A DNA stretch of 64,000 nt, taken from the NCBI GenBank assembly GCA_964571595.1, contig CAZNCJ010000005.1, positions 1 through 64,000 of the forward strand, read 5' to 3'. The notes below the pieces were generated by a model. The model saw nothing but the letters and a program-made list of their open reading frames with translations. It was not told the origin of the DNA and did not search any database. Below are positions 25,769 through 34,514 of this stretch, piece by piece. This DNA comes from CALCKU01 sp964571595 (lineage in GTDB: Bacteria > Pseudomonadota > Alphaproteobacteria > Caulobacterales > Maricaulaceae). Position 1 is the first letter of the stretch, and each line of letters starts with the position of its first letter. A program made the translations under genes and the position numbers.

Positions 25769-26188
25769 TTAGCGGCTTTTTGTCAAGACTTTGAACGTCG
25801 CCCCTATCATAGCGCATGGCTTTCCATTGGATATGACCTGCCCTTGAGCGGTGGCGAAAGAGCGCCCGGCATTGACGTGATGGGTGACACATTCCATCCA
25901 GTCGCCATGTTTAACAGAATTTGTAAAATCAATATGCAGACTAATAGTGACCAGACCGTCCAGAGTTTTATGGTCGTAATGTTGCGCACAGGATAGCCCC
26001 ATTGCATTATCAGACAAGGTAGAGATTAACCCGCCATGGACAAAACCGCGTGAGTTACAATGTTGGGTGTCGGCATAAAGGCCAATGATGATAGCCTTAT
26101 CTGTTTTTTTGGAAAAAAGGGGCTCCCAAGGCGCAGTCAAAGGCGATTGGCGCAGATGAGGTGTAAAGTCTTTTGGGGGTGGCTTCAT
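25769..26188 (-). CDS. PaaI-family hotdog thioesterase
   Basis: 139 residues of the hotdog fold. The family's core is GFVHGGLISTLSDNAMG, where the HGG segment and the following acidic residue form the active site; SLHIDFTNSVKHGDWMEC and GRSFATAQGQVISNGKPCAMIGATF follow. It hydrolyses acyl-CoA thioesters, but the natural acyl group is not told by sequence. The gene lies 14 bp downstream of ftsY and is probably co-transcribed with it. Confidence 0.87.
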   Translation of the reverse strand: MKPPPKDFTPHLRQSPLTAPWEPLFSKKTDKAIIIGLYADTQHCNSRGFVHGGLISTLSDNAMGLSCAQHYDHKTLDGLVTISLHIDFTNSVKHGDWMECVTHHVNAGRSFATAQGQVISNGKPCAMIGATFKVLTKSR

Positions 26189-26202
26189 CTTCGCACTTGG
26201 TC

Positions 26203-27948
26203 TTATGGACTCTCTTGCGACCCACCGTCCAGAACGGCATCGGCAACACCGGAGAGGGCCGCGGCAAAGACGGGGGCGGAGAAATTTTCTAAGTCTTCTA
26301 TGCGCTCGCCAATCCCAATAGCGTGGATGGGGAGTTTATATTTATCCGAAAGCGCAACCAGAACACCGCCCTTGGCTGTGCCGTCCAGCTTGGTCATGAC
26401 GAGGCCTGTCACGCCCGCCGTTTCTTTGAAAGCCTCGGTCTGGGAGAGCGCATTTTGGCCGACTGTCGCATCGAGCACTAATACGGAATGATGCGGCGCG
26501 CTTTCGTCCTGCTTTTTGATCACACGCAAAATTTTGGCCAGCTCATCCATAAGTTCGGTGCGGTTTTGCAGGCGTCCGGCCGTATCAATCATTAAAATAT
26601 CTGCCTTAGTTTCTTTGGCTTGCTCAATGGCGTCATAGACCAGTCCGGCAGCGTCTGCGCCTAAATTCCCCGAAACAATATCTGCCCCCGCCCGTTCGCT
26701 CCACACGGTTAATTGCTCAACGGCTGCAGCACGGAATGTATCACCTGCAGCAATCAGGACTTTCTTTCCCTGATCGTGATAGCGCTTGGCGAGTTTGCCA
26801 AGTGTGGTGGTTTTGCCAGAACCGTTCACGCCGACAAAAAGCATGATCTCCGGTTTCGCGCCTTTTAAGATAAGGGGTTTTTCAAGCGGGGTTAATATTT
26901 CGGAGATCACATCGGCCAGTGCGATTTTCACCTCCATATCTGTGACCTGTTTATCGAATTTGTCTTTGGCTAACAGCTCGGTGACTTTTAAGGCCGGGCC
27001 AACGCCCAGATCGGCAGAGATAAGAATATCTTGAAGCTCTTCTATCGCCTCGTCATCAAGTTTGCGCTTGGTAAAGACAGCAGAAACCTGTTCTGACATG
27101 CGCGAGGTGGATTTGCGCAAGCCTGTCGAAATACGCTCCAGAAACCCGCCCTCGCGTTCTTGGCGCAGCTTGGCTTCGGCTTCTTGCTGGACTTTTAAGG
27201 CGGCGGCGATACGGGCATCTTCCGCTTCTTTTTCCGCTCTGAGGCGTTCTGCTTCTGCGGCTTCTTTGGCAGCCTGTTCGGCGGCGGCTTTTTTGGCTTC
27301 TTCTAATTTGGCTTCGCGTTGGGCTTGGTCTGCGGCCTCTTTTTCAAGCCTTTCCTGTTCAAGTCTTTGCCTTTGGGCCTCCTCTTGGGCGGCGCGTTCT
27401 TTGGCTTCGGCTTCTTGGCGGGCTTTTAGCTCTGCGGCCTGAGACGCGCTTTTGGCTTTGGCTTCTTTAAGTGCACGGGCTTCTTCTGCCTTGCGTTTGG
27501 CCTCTAGCTCAGCCTTTTCTTTTGCCAGACGCGCGGTCTCGATTTTAGCGGCTTCTTCTTCGGCCTTTATGCGTTCTGCTTCCGCCTTTTTAAAGGCGGC
27601 TTCTTCCTCGGCTATGCGTTTGGCTTCAAGCTCTTTCGCGCGTTTCTCTGCGGCCAGTTTCTTGGCGGCTTCCACATCCTTGCGGGCCTGTTCTTCAGCC
27701 TTGGCCTTTTCTTCGGCTTCAATGCTTGCCGCTTCGTCAGCGTCCAGTGTCACACCCGTTGCTGCTGCGTCCTGTTCGCGTGCGGATTTAAGGGCGGCGG
27801 CATTAATTGCGGCCATGCGCGCGGCCATTTGTTCATCGACAAGTTCCTGCTTGGCGGCGCGCTCGGCAGCTTCTTCGGCAAGCTTATCGGCTTTGGATTT
27901 AAACCCGAGCTTGGAAAGAAATCCGCGCTTTTTCTTTTCTTTTGCCAT
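26203..27948 (-). CDS. ftsY: signal recognition particle receptor FtsY
   Basis: 581-residue SRP receptor GTPase, which docks the SRP-ribosome complex at the inner membrane. The first ~270 residues are an unusually long, highly charged Ala/Glu/Lys-rich coiled-coil A domain. The N domain follows (FTKRKLDDEAIEELQDILISADLG). G-domain motifs are GVNGSGKTTTLGK at about 373-385, DTFRAAAVEQL, DTAGRLQN near 455 and TKLDGTAKGG. The ATG overlaps the TAA of mtaB by one base (TAATG). Order dapF-mtaB-ftsY is conserved in alphaproteobacteria. Confidence 0.97.
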   Translation of the reverse strand: MAKEKKKRGFLSKLGFKSKADKLAEEAAERAAKQELVDEQMAARMAAINAAALKSAREQDAAATGVTLDADEAASIEAEEKAKAEEQARKDVEAAKKLAAEKRAKELEAKRIAEEEAAFKKAEAERIKAEEEAAKIETARLAKEKAELEAKRKAEEARALKEAKAKSASQAAELKARQEAEAKERAAQEEAQRQRLEQERLEKEAADQAQREAKLEEAKKAAAEQAAKEAAEAERLRAEKEAEDARIAAALKVQQEAEAKLRQEREGGFLERISTGLRKSTSRMSEQVSAVFTKRKLDDEAIEELQDILISADLGVGPALKVTELLAKDKFDKQVTDMEVKIALADVISEILTPLEKPLILKGAKPEIMLFVGVNGSGKTTTLGKLAKRYHDQGKKVLIAAGDTFRAAAVEQLTVWSERAGADIVSGNLGADAAGLVYDAIEQAKETKADILMIDTAGRLQNRTELMDELAKILRVIKKQDESAPHHSVLVLDATVGQNALSQTEAFKETAGVTGLVMTKLDGTAKGGVLVALSDKYKLPIHAIGIGERIEDLENFSAPVFAAALSGVADAVLDGGSQESP

Positions 27949-29300
27949 TACTGCCTATTCCCCAAAATAACCCCTAAGGCATGTTTGCCTTCATACCCCG
28001 TCAGTTTAACTTTTGCCAAGCTACCTGCTTTTGGCGGATTGTCCACTTTTACCAAGGTAAAATCTCCAAGACGCCCCAAAGGCGTTTTGTCGGCACTGGC
28101 CTCTTCAAACAGGGCGGTATCACTATCGCCTATACGTGATTTTAGATGTTGGGCGCGTTGTCTTTCGCCCGCCTCGCGCATGGCTTTGGCACGTTGTTTA
28201 ATCACACCTCCATCAATAGCAGGCATTTTTGCCGCTGGTGTTCCTATGCGTGGTGAAAAAGGAAAGACATGTAACCAAGCTATACCGATTTCCGAAATAA
28301 TATTATACGAGTTCTCGAACATGGCCTGTGTTTCCGTTGGAAAGCCGGCAATCATATCGGCTCCAAAACTGATCTCTGGGCGGGCTGCGCGAAGTCTCGT
28401 GCACAGCGCAATTGCGGCCTCGCGCGTATGGCGACGTTTCATGCGTTTTAAAATCAGATTATCGCCCGCCTGCAAAGATAAATGCAGATAGGGCACCATG
28501 CGATGCTCGGTTGTTAGCGCTTCAAAAAGATCATCGTCAATTTCTGCGGGGTCAATAGAAGACAGGCGCAAGCGGGGCAGGTCTGGGACAAGTTTTAAGA
28601 CCCGTTTTACCAGATTGCCCAGAGGGGGGTTGCCGGGCAGGTCTGCGCCCCATGAAGATATATCCACACCCGTTAAGACGACTTCCTTATAACCTTGGCG
28701 GACAAGATCTTTGACATGGGCGATAACTTCGCCGGCGGGGACAGAGCGGGCCTGACCACGCCCAAAGGGAATAATGCAAAATGTGCAGCGGTGATCACAC
28801 CCGTTTTGAACTTGTAAAAATGCACGGGTCCGGCTTTGTGATTTTTCTAAAACCCGATTGCCGCCACTTATCATTTGCGGGGCGGTCTGGGTAATTGAGG
28901 CGATGTCATTGACTTTGATCTTGGCTCCCTCAAACAGGGTCTCAGGATCAAATGTCGGGGCGAGCATCTTTTCGTGATTTCCGATAACACGGCTGACTTC
29001 CGCCATTTCGGCAAAACTCTCAGGGTCAATTTGGGCGGCGCAACCTGTGACAACAATATGGGCATCAGGGCGTTCGCGTTTGGCCTTGCGAATAGCACGC
29101 CGCGTTGTCCGCACAGCTTCTTGAGTGACGGCGCAGCTATTAATCACAACAGTATTTTTTATGCCCGTATCACGCATGTGCCCCTTGATCACCTCGCTCT
29201 CATAGGCGTTGAGGCGACAACCTAACGTTATCACATCGCTGTTTTTAGAGCTTTCTTTAGCCGTTTCAAAAACGGGTTGATTTAGGGTAGGGGTGTCCAT
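27948..29300 (-). CDS. mtaB: tRNA t6A37 methylthiotransferase MtaB
   Basis: 450 residues from the ATG at 29300. The open frame could extend 69 codons further into dapF, but those residues are not conserved. MtaB adds a methylthio group to t6A37 of tRNA using two [4Fe-4S] clusters. The N-terminal UPF0004 cysteines are in ITLGCRLNAYES, VINSCAVT and VVTGCAAQ. The radical SAM CxxxCxxC is in GCDHRCTFCIIPFGRG (about 165-172). A C-terminal TRAM-like domain ends the protein. It starts 5 bp after dapF and overlaps ftsY by one base. Confidence 0.96.
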   Translation of the reverse strand: MDTPTLNQPVFETAKESSKNSDVITLGCRLNAYESEVIKGHMRDTGIKNTVVINSCAVTQEAVRTTRRAIRKAKRERPDAHIVVTGCAAQIDPESFAEMAEVSRVIGNHEKMLAPTFDPETLFEGAKIKVNDIASITQTAPQMISGGNRVLEKSQSRTRAFLQVQNGCDHRCTFCIIPFGRGQARSVPAGEVIAHVKDLVRQGYKEVVLTGVDISSWGADLPGNPPLGNLVKRVLKLVPDLPRLRLSSIDPAEIDDDLFEALTTEHRMVPYLHLSLQAGDNLILKRMKRRHTREAAIALCTRLRAARPEISFGADMIAGFPTETQAMFENSYNIISEIGIAWLHVFPFSPRIGTPAAKMPAIDGGVIKQRAKAMREAGERQRAQHLKSRIGDSDTALFEEASADKTPLGRLGDFTLVKVDNPPKAGSLAKVKLTGYEGKHALGVILGNRQ

Positions 29301-29305
29301 CTGGG

Positions 29306-30160
29306 CTATATACGGCCTTGGCCTTCCAGTTCTACAGGGCCTGTCATAATGACATGGTCGTCGCTTTCGCGCCATTCTATTTCCAACTGACCGCCATCCA
29401 CCTCGATGACGGCTTTCCGGCCAATGCGTTTCTGGCGCACAGCCGCGACAAGGGCGGCGCAAGCCCCGGTCCCGCAGGCTTGGGTCATACCTACGCCGCG
29501 CTCCCAAACCTTCAGACGTATCCTATCCGGGCCTTCAACCTTGGCAAAGCCGACATTGACCTGTTCAGGAAAAAGAGGATGAAACTCGATCATAGGGCCA
29601 ACTTTTTCAGGCTTGGCCGTCTCAAAGTCTTCGACAAAAAACACGCAATGCGGATTACCCATATTTACCGCACCGGGATTGTGTAAAACGGGATCGTCTA
29701 TCGGGCCGACTTTGACGTCAACATGGTGGGTATGCATGACTTCTTTGAGCGGGATTTGTGTCCAGTCCAGCTTGGGGGGGCCCATATCTACTGAAATTTG
29801 TGGATCGCCAGCCTCATTATCTTTGGCCCGTCCGCATAAAAGCAGGCCGTCATTTGTTTCCAGCACCATGGAGTCCGAGCCTTCTTCTTCCATGACCAAC
29901 CAGGCAATGCAGCGTGTGGCATTTCCGCAGGCATCAACCTCAAAGCCTTTCTGGTTCCAGATTTCTATAAAAACATCTGCGCCTTGGGATTTGGGCGCGC
30001 GTATAACGATAATCTGATCGGCGCCTTTTTCGCCCATAGCCTTAGATCCGGGCGCAGCCATATCTTTGACCTGCGCTTCACTGAGGGCAAAGCGCGGCGT
30101 TTTGCGGGCATCAAATACTGCAAAGCGGTTGCCCGCGCCGTTCATAATTAAAAATTTCAT
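29306..30160 (-). CDS. dapF: diaminopimelate epimerase
   Basis: 284 residues. DapF converts LL- to meso-diaminopimelate for peptidoglycan and lysine without a cofactor, using two cysteines. Both are visible: DACGNATRC near 78 and TQACGTGACAALVAA near 231. NGAGNRFAVFD is the N-terminal substrate loop. VNMGNPHCVFFV and VNVGFAKV complete the family pattern. It is the first gene of the dapF-mtaB-ftsY run and is divergent from the S9 peptidase gene. Confidence 0.97.
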   Translation of the reverse strand: MKFLIMNGAGNRFAVFDARKTPRFALSEAQVKDMAAPGSKAMGEKGADQIIVIRAPKSQGADVFIEIWNQKGFEVDACGNATRCIAWLVMEEEGSDSMVLETNDGLLLCGRAKDNEAGDPQISVDMGPPKLDWTQIPLKEVMHTHHVDVKVGPIDDPVLHNPGAVNMGNPHCVFFVEDFETAKPEKVGPMIEFHPLFPEQVNVGFAKVEGPDRIRLKVWERGVGMTQACGTGACAALVAAVRQKRIGRKAVIEVDGGQLEIEWRESDDHVIMTGPVELEGQGRI

Positions 30161-30254
30161 AGGCTCTATATAGGGCTTTACTTATATTTTTAAATGACAA
30201 AATTTAATGATATTTAGCTTTGAGTTTTGATCAAAGCCCGTACATAAGCGCTTT

Positions 30255-32486
30255 ATGAATTACGTAAAAACATCGGATGATAAAAAAGGGCTGACTTCCG
30301 CTCGCGCTATCTGCCTCTCTCTATGTCTCTCGGCGAGCCTGCTTGGCTTGAGTGCGTGCACCCCTCATCAGGATAAAAATTCCCAACAGAAAGTCGAAAT
30401 GTCTGAAAAGAAAATTGAATATATAAAGGCTGGCCAAACAGATGCAGATCATATCTATCTTGAGGAGGTTTTGGGCGAGGCGGCCTTAAATGAGGTGAAA
30501 TCCTGGAATGCGCGGAGCTTGGCGAGATTAGAGTCTGATCCGCGCTTTTTAGAAATGCAGGCCCAAGCCCTAGAAATTTTAAACTCGCAAGACAAAATTC
30601 CCTATGTGTCTTACCGCGACGGCAAAGTACATAATTTCTGGCAAGACGCCGAGCATGTACGCGGCATATGGCGCTCATCTGATCTGGACAGCTATCTGGG
30701 CGAGACGCCGAAATGGCGCACTGTGCTGGACTTTGATGCACTGGCTAAGACGGAAGATAAAAACTGGGTCTATAAGGGCAATAATTGCCTCGGGCCAGAT
30801 TTCACGAAATGTATTGTCGATCTCTCAGATGGGGGCAAGGATGCGGTTGTGCGCCGCGAATTTGATACGAAAAGCGGAGCATTACTGTCTGACGGATTTT
30901 CTACGCCAGAATCTAAAGGTCATTCTGATTGGTTGGATAAAGACCACCTTCTTGTCGCTATAGATTTTGGCGAAGGCTCTATGACGGAAAGCGGCTATCC
31001 ACGCACAGCCCGCTTGTGGAAACGCGGCGAGGCGATCGAACAGGCTGTCGAAATCGGCAGCAGCCTTAAAACGGATATTGGATATTGGCCGGGCACATTC
31101 GAGCTTGAAAGCGGGCGACGTGAAATTTTAATGCAACGCGCTGTGACCTTTTATGACACAGAATATTTCTGGGTGCCCAGAGTGCCGGGTGACGGCTCGG
31201 GATGGACACTGGGCGAAGCAGTGAAATTTGACGTGCCGTTAAAGTCTAATTTAGCCGGGCTGTTTAAAGACCAAATGCTGCTCTCGCTTAATGAAGATTG
31301 GCGCGGCTTTAAAAGTGGTGATCTTGTCAGTTTTTCGATTGATGAGTTTATGAAGGCGGGCGAGATTGGAGAAGTGCATCTTATACTCTCGCCAGATGAG
31401 AAAAGCGCGATTGAAAGTTTCGGGGTGACCAAATCCCGTCTCTTGCTCAGCCTTTATACAGACGTAACGGGTACGGCTTACGGCTTTGACTGGAACGGAC
31501 AAAAATGGACATCCCAAAAACTGGATTTCCCGGCAGGCGGTGCCGTGTCTATCGGGGCAACGCAAAGTAAGGAAGATATCGCATTTATCAGCACGGAAGG
31601 TTTTTTAACGCCGGATACTTTATGGATGTTGGACAGTAAAACTGGCGATTATCAGAAAGCCAAATCCTTGCCGGATTGGTTTGACGCCAGCACGATGATT
31701 TCGGAGCAGTTTTTTGCCACCTCAACAGACGGCACACAAGTTCCCTATTTCGTGGTGCGGGGTAAAGACATCCCAATGGACGGTTCAAACCCGACCTTGC
31801 TTTATGCCTATGGCGGGTTTGAGATTTCGCTTAACCCGACATATTCGGCCACGCGCGGGCGGCTGTGGCTGGAGCGCGGCGGTGTGTATGTCTTAGCCAA
31901 TATTCGCGGGGGCGGGGAGTACGGCCCGAAATGGCATCAGGCTGGCTTAAAGACAAACCGCCAACGCATTTATGATGATTTTATTTCTGTAGCTGAGGAC
32001 CTGATAGATAAAAAACTCACCAGCCCCAAACATCTCGGCATTGAGGGCGGCTCTAATGGGGGCTTGCTTATGGGGGTTATGATGACCCAGAGGCCTGATC
32101 TTTTTAATGCTGTTATCTGTGCGGTGCCTTTGCTCGATATGATGCGGTTTCACACATTATTGGCGGGTGCGTCTTGGGTCGGGGAGTACGGTAATCCTGA
32201 GGACGAAAGTGAAGGGGCTTTCTTACGCTCTATTTCGCCCTATCATAATCTGATCCCCGACCAAGATTACCCCGAAGTCTTTTTCGTGACTTCGACCAAA
32301 GATGACCGTGTTCACCCCGCACATGCGCGCAAAATGGCGAAACGTATGGAAGATCAAGATCACAATTTCCTATATTATGAAAATATAGATGGAGGTCATT
32401 CGGCTGCCGCCAATCTTAAAGAGAGTGCACGTCGTTTAGCTTTACAGCACACTTACCTCATGCAAAAGCTGATCGACGGGAAATAA
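30255..32486 (+). CDS. prolyl oligopeptidase family (S9) serine peptidase, lipoprotein
   Basis: 743 residues. The N-terminus has a lipobox (LLGLSAC near residue 35), so the protein is probably anchored in the envelope. An S9A N-terminal segment (YLEEVLGEAALNEVKSWN) leads to a seven-bladed propeller, then the alpha/beta hydrolase domain. The catalytic serine is Ser600 in GGSNGG, the aspartate is in TSTKDDRVHP, and the histidine in GGHSAA. It cleaves oligopeptides, usually after proline. The symporter gene 25 bp downstream suggests they act together in peptide or amino-acid use; this is an inference. Confidence 0.93.
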   Translation: MNYVKTSDDKKGLTSARAICLSLCLSASLLGLSACTPHQDKNSQQKVEMSEKKIEYIKAGQTDADHIYLEEVLGEAALNEVKSWNARSLARLESDPRFLEMQAQALEILNSQDKIPYVSYRDGKVHNFWQDAEHVRGIWRSSDLDSYLGETPKWRTVLDFDALAKTEDKNWVYKGNNCLGPDFTKCIVDLSDGGKDAVVRREFDTKSGALLSDGFSTPESKGHSDWLDKDHLLVAIDFGEGSMTESGYPRTARLWKRGEAIEQAVEIGSSLKTDIGYWPGTFELESGRREILMQRAVTFYDTEYFWVPRVPGDGSGWTLGEAVKFDVPLKSNLAGLFKDQMLLSLNEDWRGFKSGDLVSFSIDEFMKAGEIGEVHLILSPDEKSAIESFGVTKSRLLLSLYTDVTGTAYGFDWNGQKWTSQKLDFPAGGAVSIGATQSKEDIAFISTEGFLTPDTLWMLDSKTGDYQKAKSLPDWFDASTMISEQFFATSTDGTQVPYFVVRGKDIPMDGSNPTLLYAYGGFEISLNPTYSATRGRLWLERGGVYVLANIRGGGEYGPKWHQAGLKTNRQRIYDDFISVAEDLIDKKLTSPKHLGIEGGSNGGLLMGVMMTQRPDLFNAVICAVPLLDMMRFHTLLAGASWVGEYGNPEDESEGAFLRSISPYHNLIPDQDYPEVFFVTSTKDDRVHPAHARKMAKRMEDQDHNFLYYENIDGGHSAAANLKESARRLALQHTYLMQKLIDGK

Positions 32487-32510
32487 ACATAATATTCGGG
32501 GAGAAAATAA

Positions 32511-33800
32511 ATGTTTAAAACATGGCAGGCTATTACACTTTGGAAGCGGGTTCTTATCGCGCTGGCCTTAGGTATGATTGTCGGTTTGGCCGCGCATTAT
32601 GCAGGCGGAGCCGGATTTATAACGACATGGATAAAACCGTTTGGTGATGCCTTTGTGCGTTTGATAAAAATGCTGATTATCCCGTTGATTTTTACAACCC
32701 TTGTGGTCGGTGTCATGGCGATGGGGGACCCCAAACGTCTGGGCTCTCTCGGGATCAAGACGCTGGCGCTTTATATGGGCACGACTTTTTTTGCGGTAAC
32801 GCTTGGATTGATTTTCGGCACTCTTTTACAGCCCGGTCTGGGTATTGATCTCTCAGGTGTGGACCAGTCTATTCGCGATAGTTTAAGTGCGCGCGTCACA
32901 GGCGATAATCCCAGCTTGACCCAGCGTATTTTGGCGATCATTCCGGATAACCCGATCAGAGCCATGGTTGAAAATGACATTATAGCTGTGATCTTTTTCT
33001 CGATATTTATCGGGGTCGGCATTATTTCAGTTGGTGAGGCGGCCAAGCCTGTGGCCGATTTCTTCCACAGCGCGGAAGCCGTTGTCATGCGCGTGACATT
33101 ATTTGTCATGGAGCTTGCCCCTTTTGGTGTCTTTGCCCTCATTGCCTGGGTTATGGCTGATATGGGACTAGGTATATTAACGAATATGGGGAAATTGGCC
33201 TTAGCGCTTTATCTGGCCTGTATTGTTCATATGGTTATCGTCTATGGCGGTATTCTCATCCGTACCATTTTACGCTTGCCGCTTGTACGTTTCTTTAAAG
33301 GCGTCCTTGACGCGCAAGGGGTGGCGTTTTCAACTGCTTCTTCCAGCGCGACAATTCCAGTCTCCATCTCATGTGCGCAACATAATCTGGGTGTCGACGA
33401 ATCTGTAGCGGGTTCGGTCTTGCCATTGGGCGCGACCATTAATATGGACGGTACGGCGATTTATCTGGGCCTTATTGCCTTATTTGCTGCCCAAGCCTTG
33501 GGCATTGATCTGTCCATGATTGATTATGTCATGATTGCCTTTACCGCGACCCTCACATCAATCGGGGCGGCGGGCATACCTTCGGCCAGCCTGTTCCTCG
33601 CCTTTACCGTTCTGGGTGTATTTGGCGTTACACTCGATCAGTATACGCTGATCATTGCGTTCATACTGCCATTTGACCGCCTGCTTGATATGATGCGAAC
33701 GCTGACAAATGTAACCGGTGATATTGCAGTATCTTGTACCGTTGCCAAATGGGAAGGCCAGTTAGACGAAGAGGTGTTTAGGTCCGAATCTGTGCATTAG
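32511..33800 (+). CDS. dicarboxylate/amino-acid:cation symporter (GltP/DctA type)
   Basis: 429 residues, eight membrane helices plus two re-entrant hairpins of the DAACS family. HP1 has the serine-rich STASSSATIPVS, TM7 the Na+/substrate motif ATINMDGTAIY, and HP2 the SIGAAGIPSAS turn. These residues define glutamate/aspartate or C4-dicarboxylate uptake with Na+ or H+. ATG at 32511 follows GGGGAG. It sits 25 bp after the S9 peptidase gene and probably shares its transcript. Confidence 0.94.
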   Translation: MFKTWQAITLWKRVLIALALGMIVGLAAHYAGGAGFITTWIKPFGDAFVRLIKMLIIPLIFTTLVVGVMAMGDPKRLGSLGIKTLALYMGTTFFAVTLGLIFGTLLQPGLGIDLSGVDQSIRDSLSARVTGDNPSLTQRILAIIPDNPIRAMVENDIIAVIFFSIFIGVGIISVGEAAKPVADFFHSAEAVVMRVTLFVMELAPFGVFALIAWVMADMGLGILTNMGKLALALYLACIVHMVIVYGGILIRTILRLPLVRFFKGVLDAQGVAFSTASSSATIPVSISCAQHNLGVDESVAGSVLPLGATINMDGTAIYLGLIALFAAQALGIDLSMIDYVMIAFTATLTSIGAAGIPSASLFLAFTVLGVFGVTLDQYTLIIAFILPFDRLLDMMRTLTNVTGDIAVSCTVAKWEGQLDEEVFRSESVH

Positions 33801-33860
33801 GGTTTGAAAGCCCAGCTAAAGACTAACTTTGCATTAGGGTTTTGGCTCTAGATTAGGGCT

Positions 33861-34487
33861 ATGACAATCAATGTTTTAAAACTTGCGGCACTAAGCGGGC
33901 TATTTACTCTGCTAGGGGCGTGCGGGTCTACCCCGCCGCCGGCCATTGCACCCGGCCCTGTTGTTTCAGATATTAAACCCGGCATATCCGGAGGGCTGGG
34001 ATTAGCCGATAAAGCCGTTTATAATCAGAAAGACCCGCGTTGGGCCCATCACAAACTGGGTAAGACATCCGATAGTCTTGGCAAAGATGGCTGTCTTGTA
34101 ACTGCGACTGCCATGGCGCTTACCAATTTGGGCTTTCAAACTGACCCCGCAGATTTAAATAGCCGTTTAACCCATGCAGATGGTTTTACCCAGCAAGGCT
34201 GGTTGATCTGGAGCGGTATTGAAAAAGTCACTCAGGGCCGCGCCCATGCCCGTTATTATGACACGGTCTCGGAAGATATCATCCAAGGCTGTCTGCGCGA
34301 TGGATATTACCCTCTCGCACGGTTTTATTTGCCCAATGGGCGCTCGCATTGGTCCATGATTGTGCGCCAGTCTTCGCAAGGCTTCCATATGCGTGATCCT
34401 TTGCGTGTCTCGCGTGTGCCATTGATTTTCCCGCGCGGAACAGATGCTTTCAAGGCGGTGCGTTGTGTTGGGTTAAAACAGGCCTAA
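33861..34487 (+). CDS. C39-like peptidase-fold lipoprotein
   Basis: 208 residues. The signal peptide ends at a lipobox (LLGACG, about residue 21). The rest has a papain-like C39 family pattern: YNQKDPRWAHHKLG, the catalytic-type cysteine in KDGCLVTATAMAL, a histidine in GRSHWSMIV and an aspartate in HMRDPL. Such domains occur in bacteriocin processing peptidases and in secreted peptidases of unknown substrate. All three catalytic-type residues seem present. It is convergent with the ABC exporter gene. Confidence 0.75.
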   Translation: MTINVLKLAALSGLFTLLGACGSTPPPAIAPGPVVSDIKPGISGGLGLADKAVYNQKDPRWAHHKLGKTSDSLGKDGCLVTATAMALTNLGFQTDPADLNSRLTHADGFTQQGWLIWSGIEKVTQGRAHARYYDTVSEDIIQGCLRDGYYPLARFYLPNGRSHWSMIVRQSSQGFHMRDPLRVSRVPLIFPRGTDAFKAVRCVGLKQA

Positions 34488-34514
34488 ACCTCATTATCCT
34501 GATTGGATATTTAT

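Noticed and set aside
27062..27970. Long Ser/Ala-rich plus-strand frames opposite ftsY
   Set aside because: They are antisense shadows of the Ala/Glu/Lys-rich ftsY segment.
29301..29507. 69-codon N-terminal extension of mtaB
   Set aside because: It lies inside dapF in another frame, is not conserved in the family, and the ATG at 29300 gives the normal length.
33794..33843. Direct repeat GCATTAGGGTTT between the symporter and the C39-like gene
   Set aside because: Two short copies 37 bp apart with no further structure; likely chance or minor duplication.
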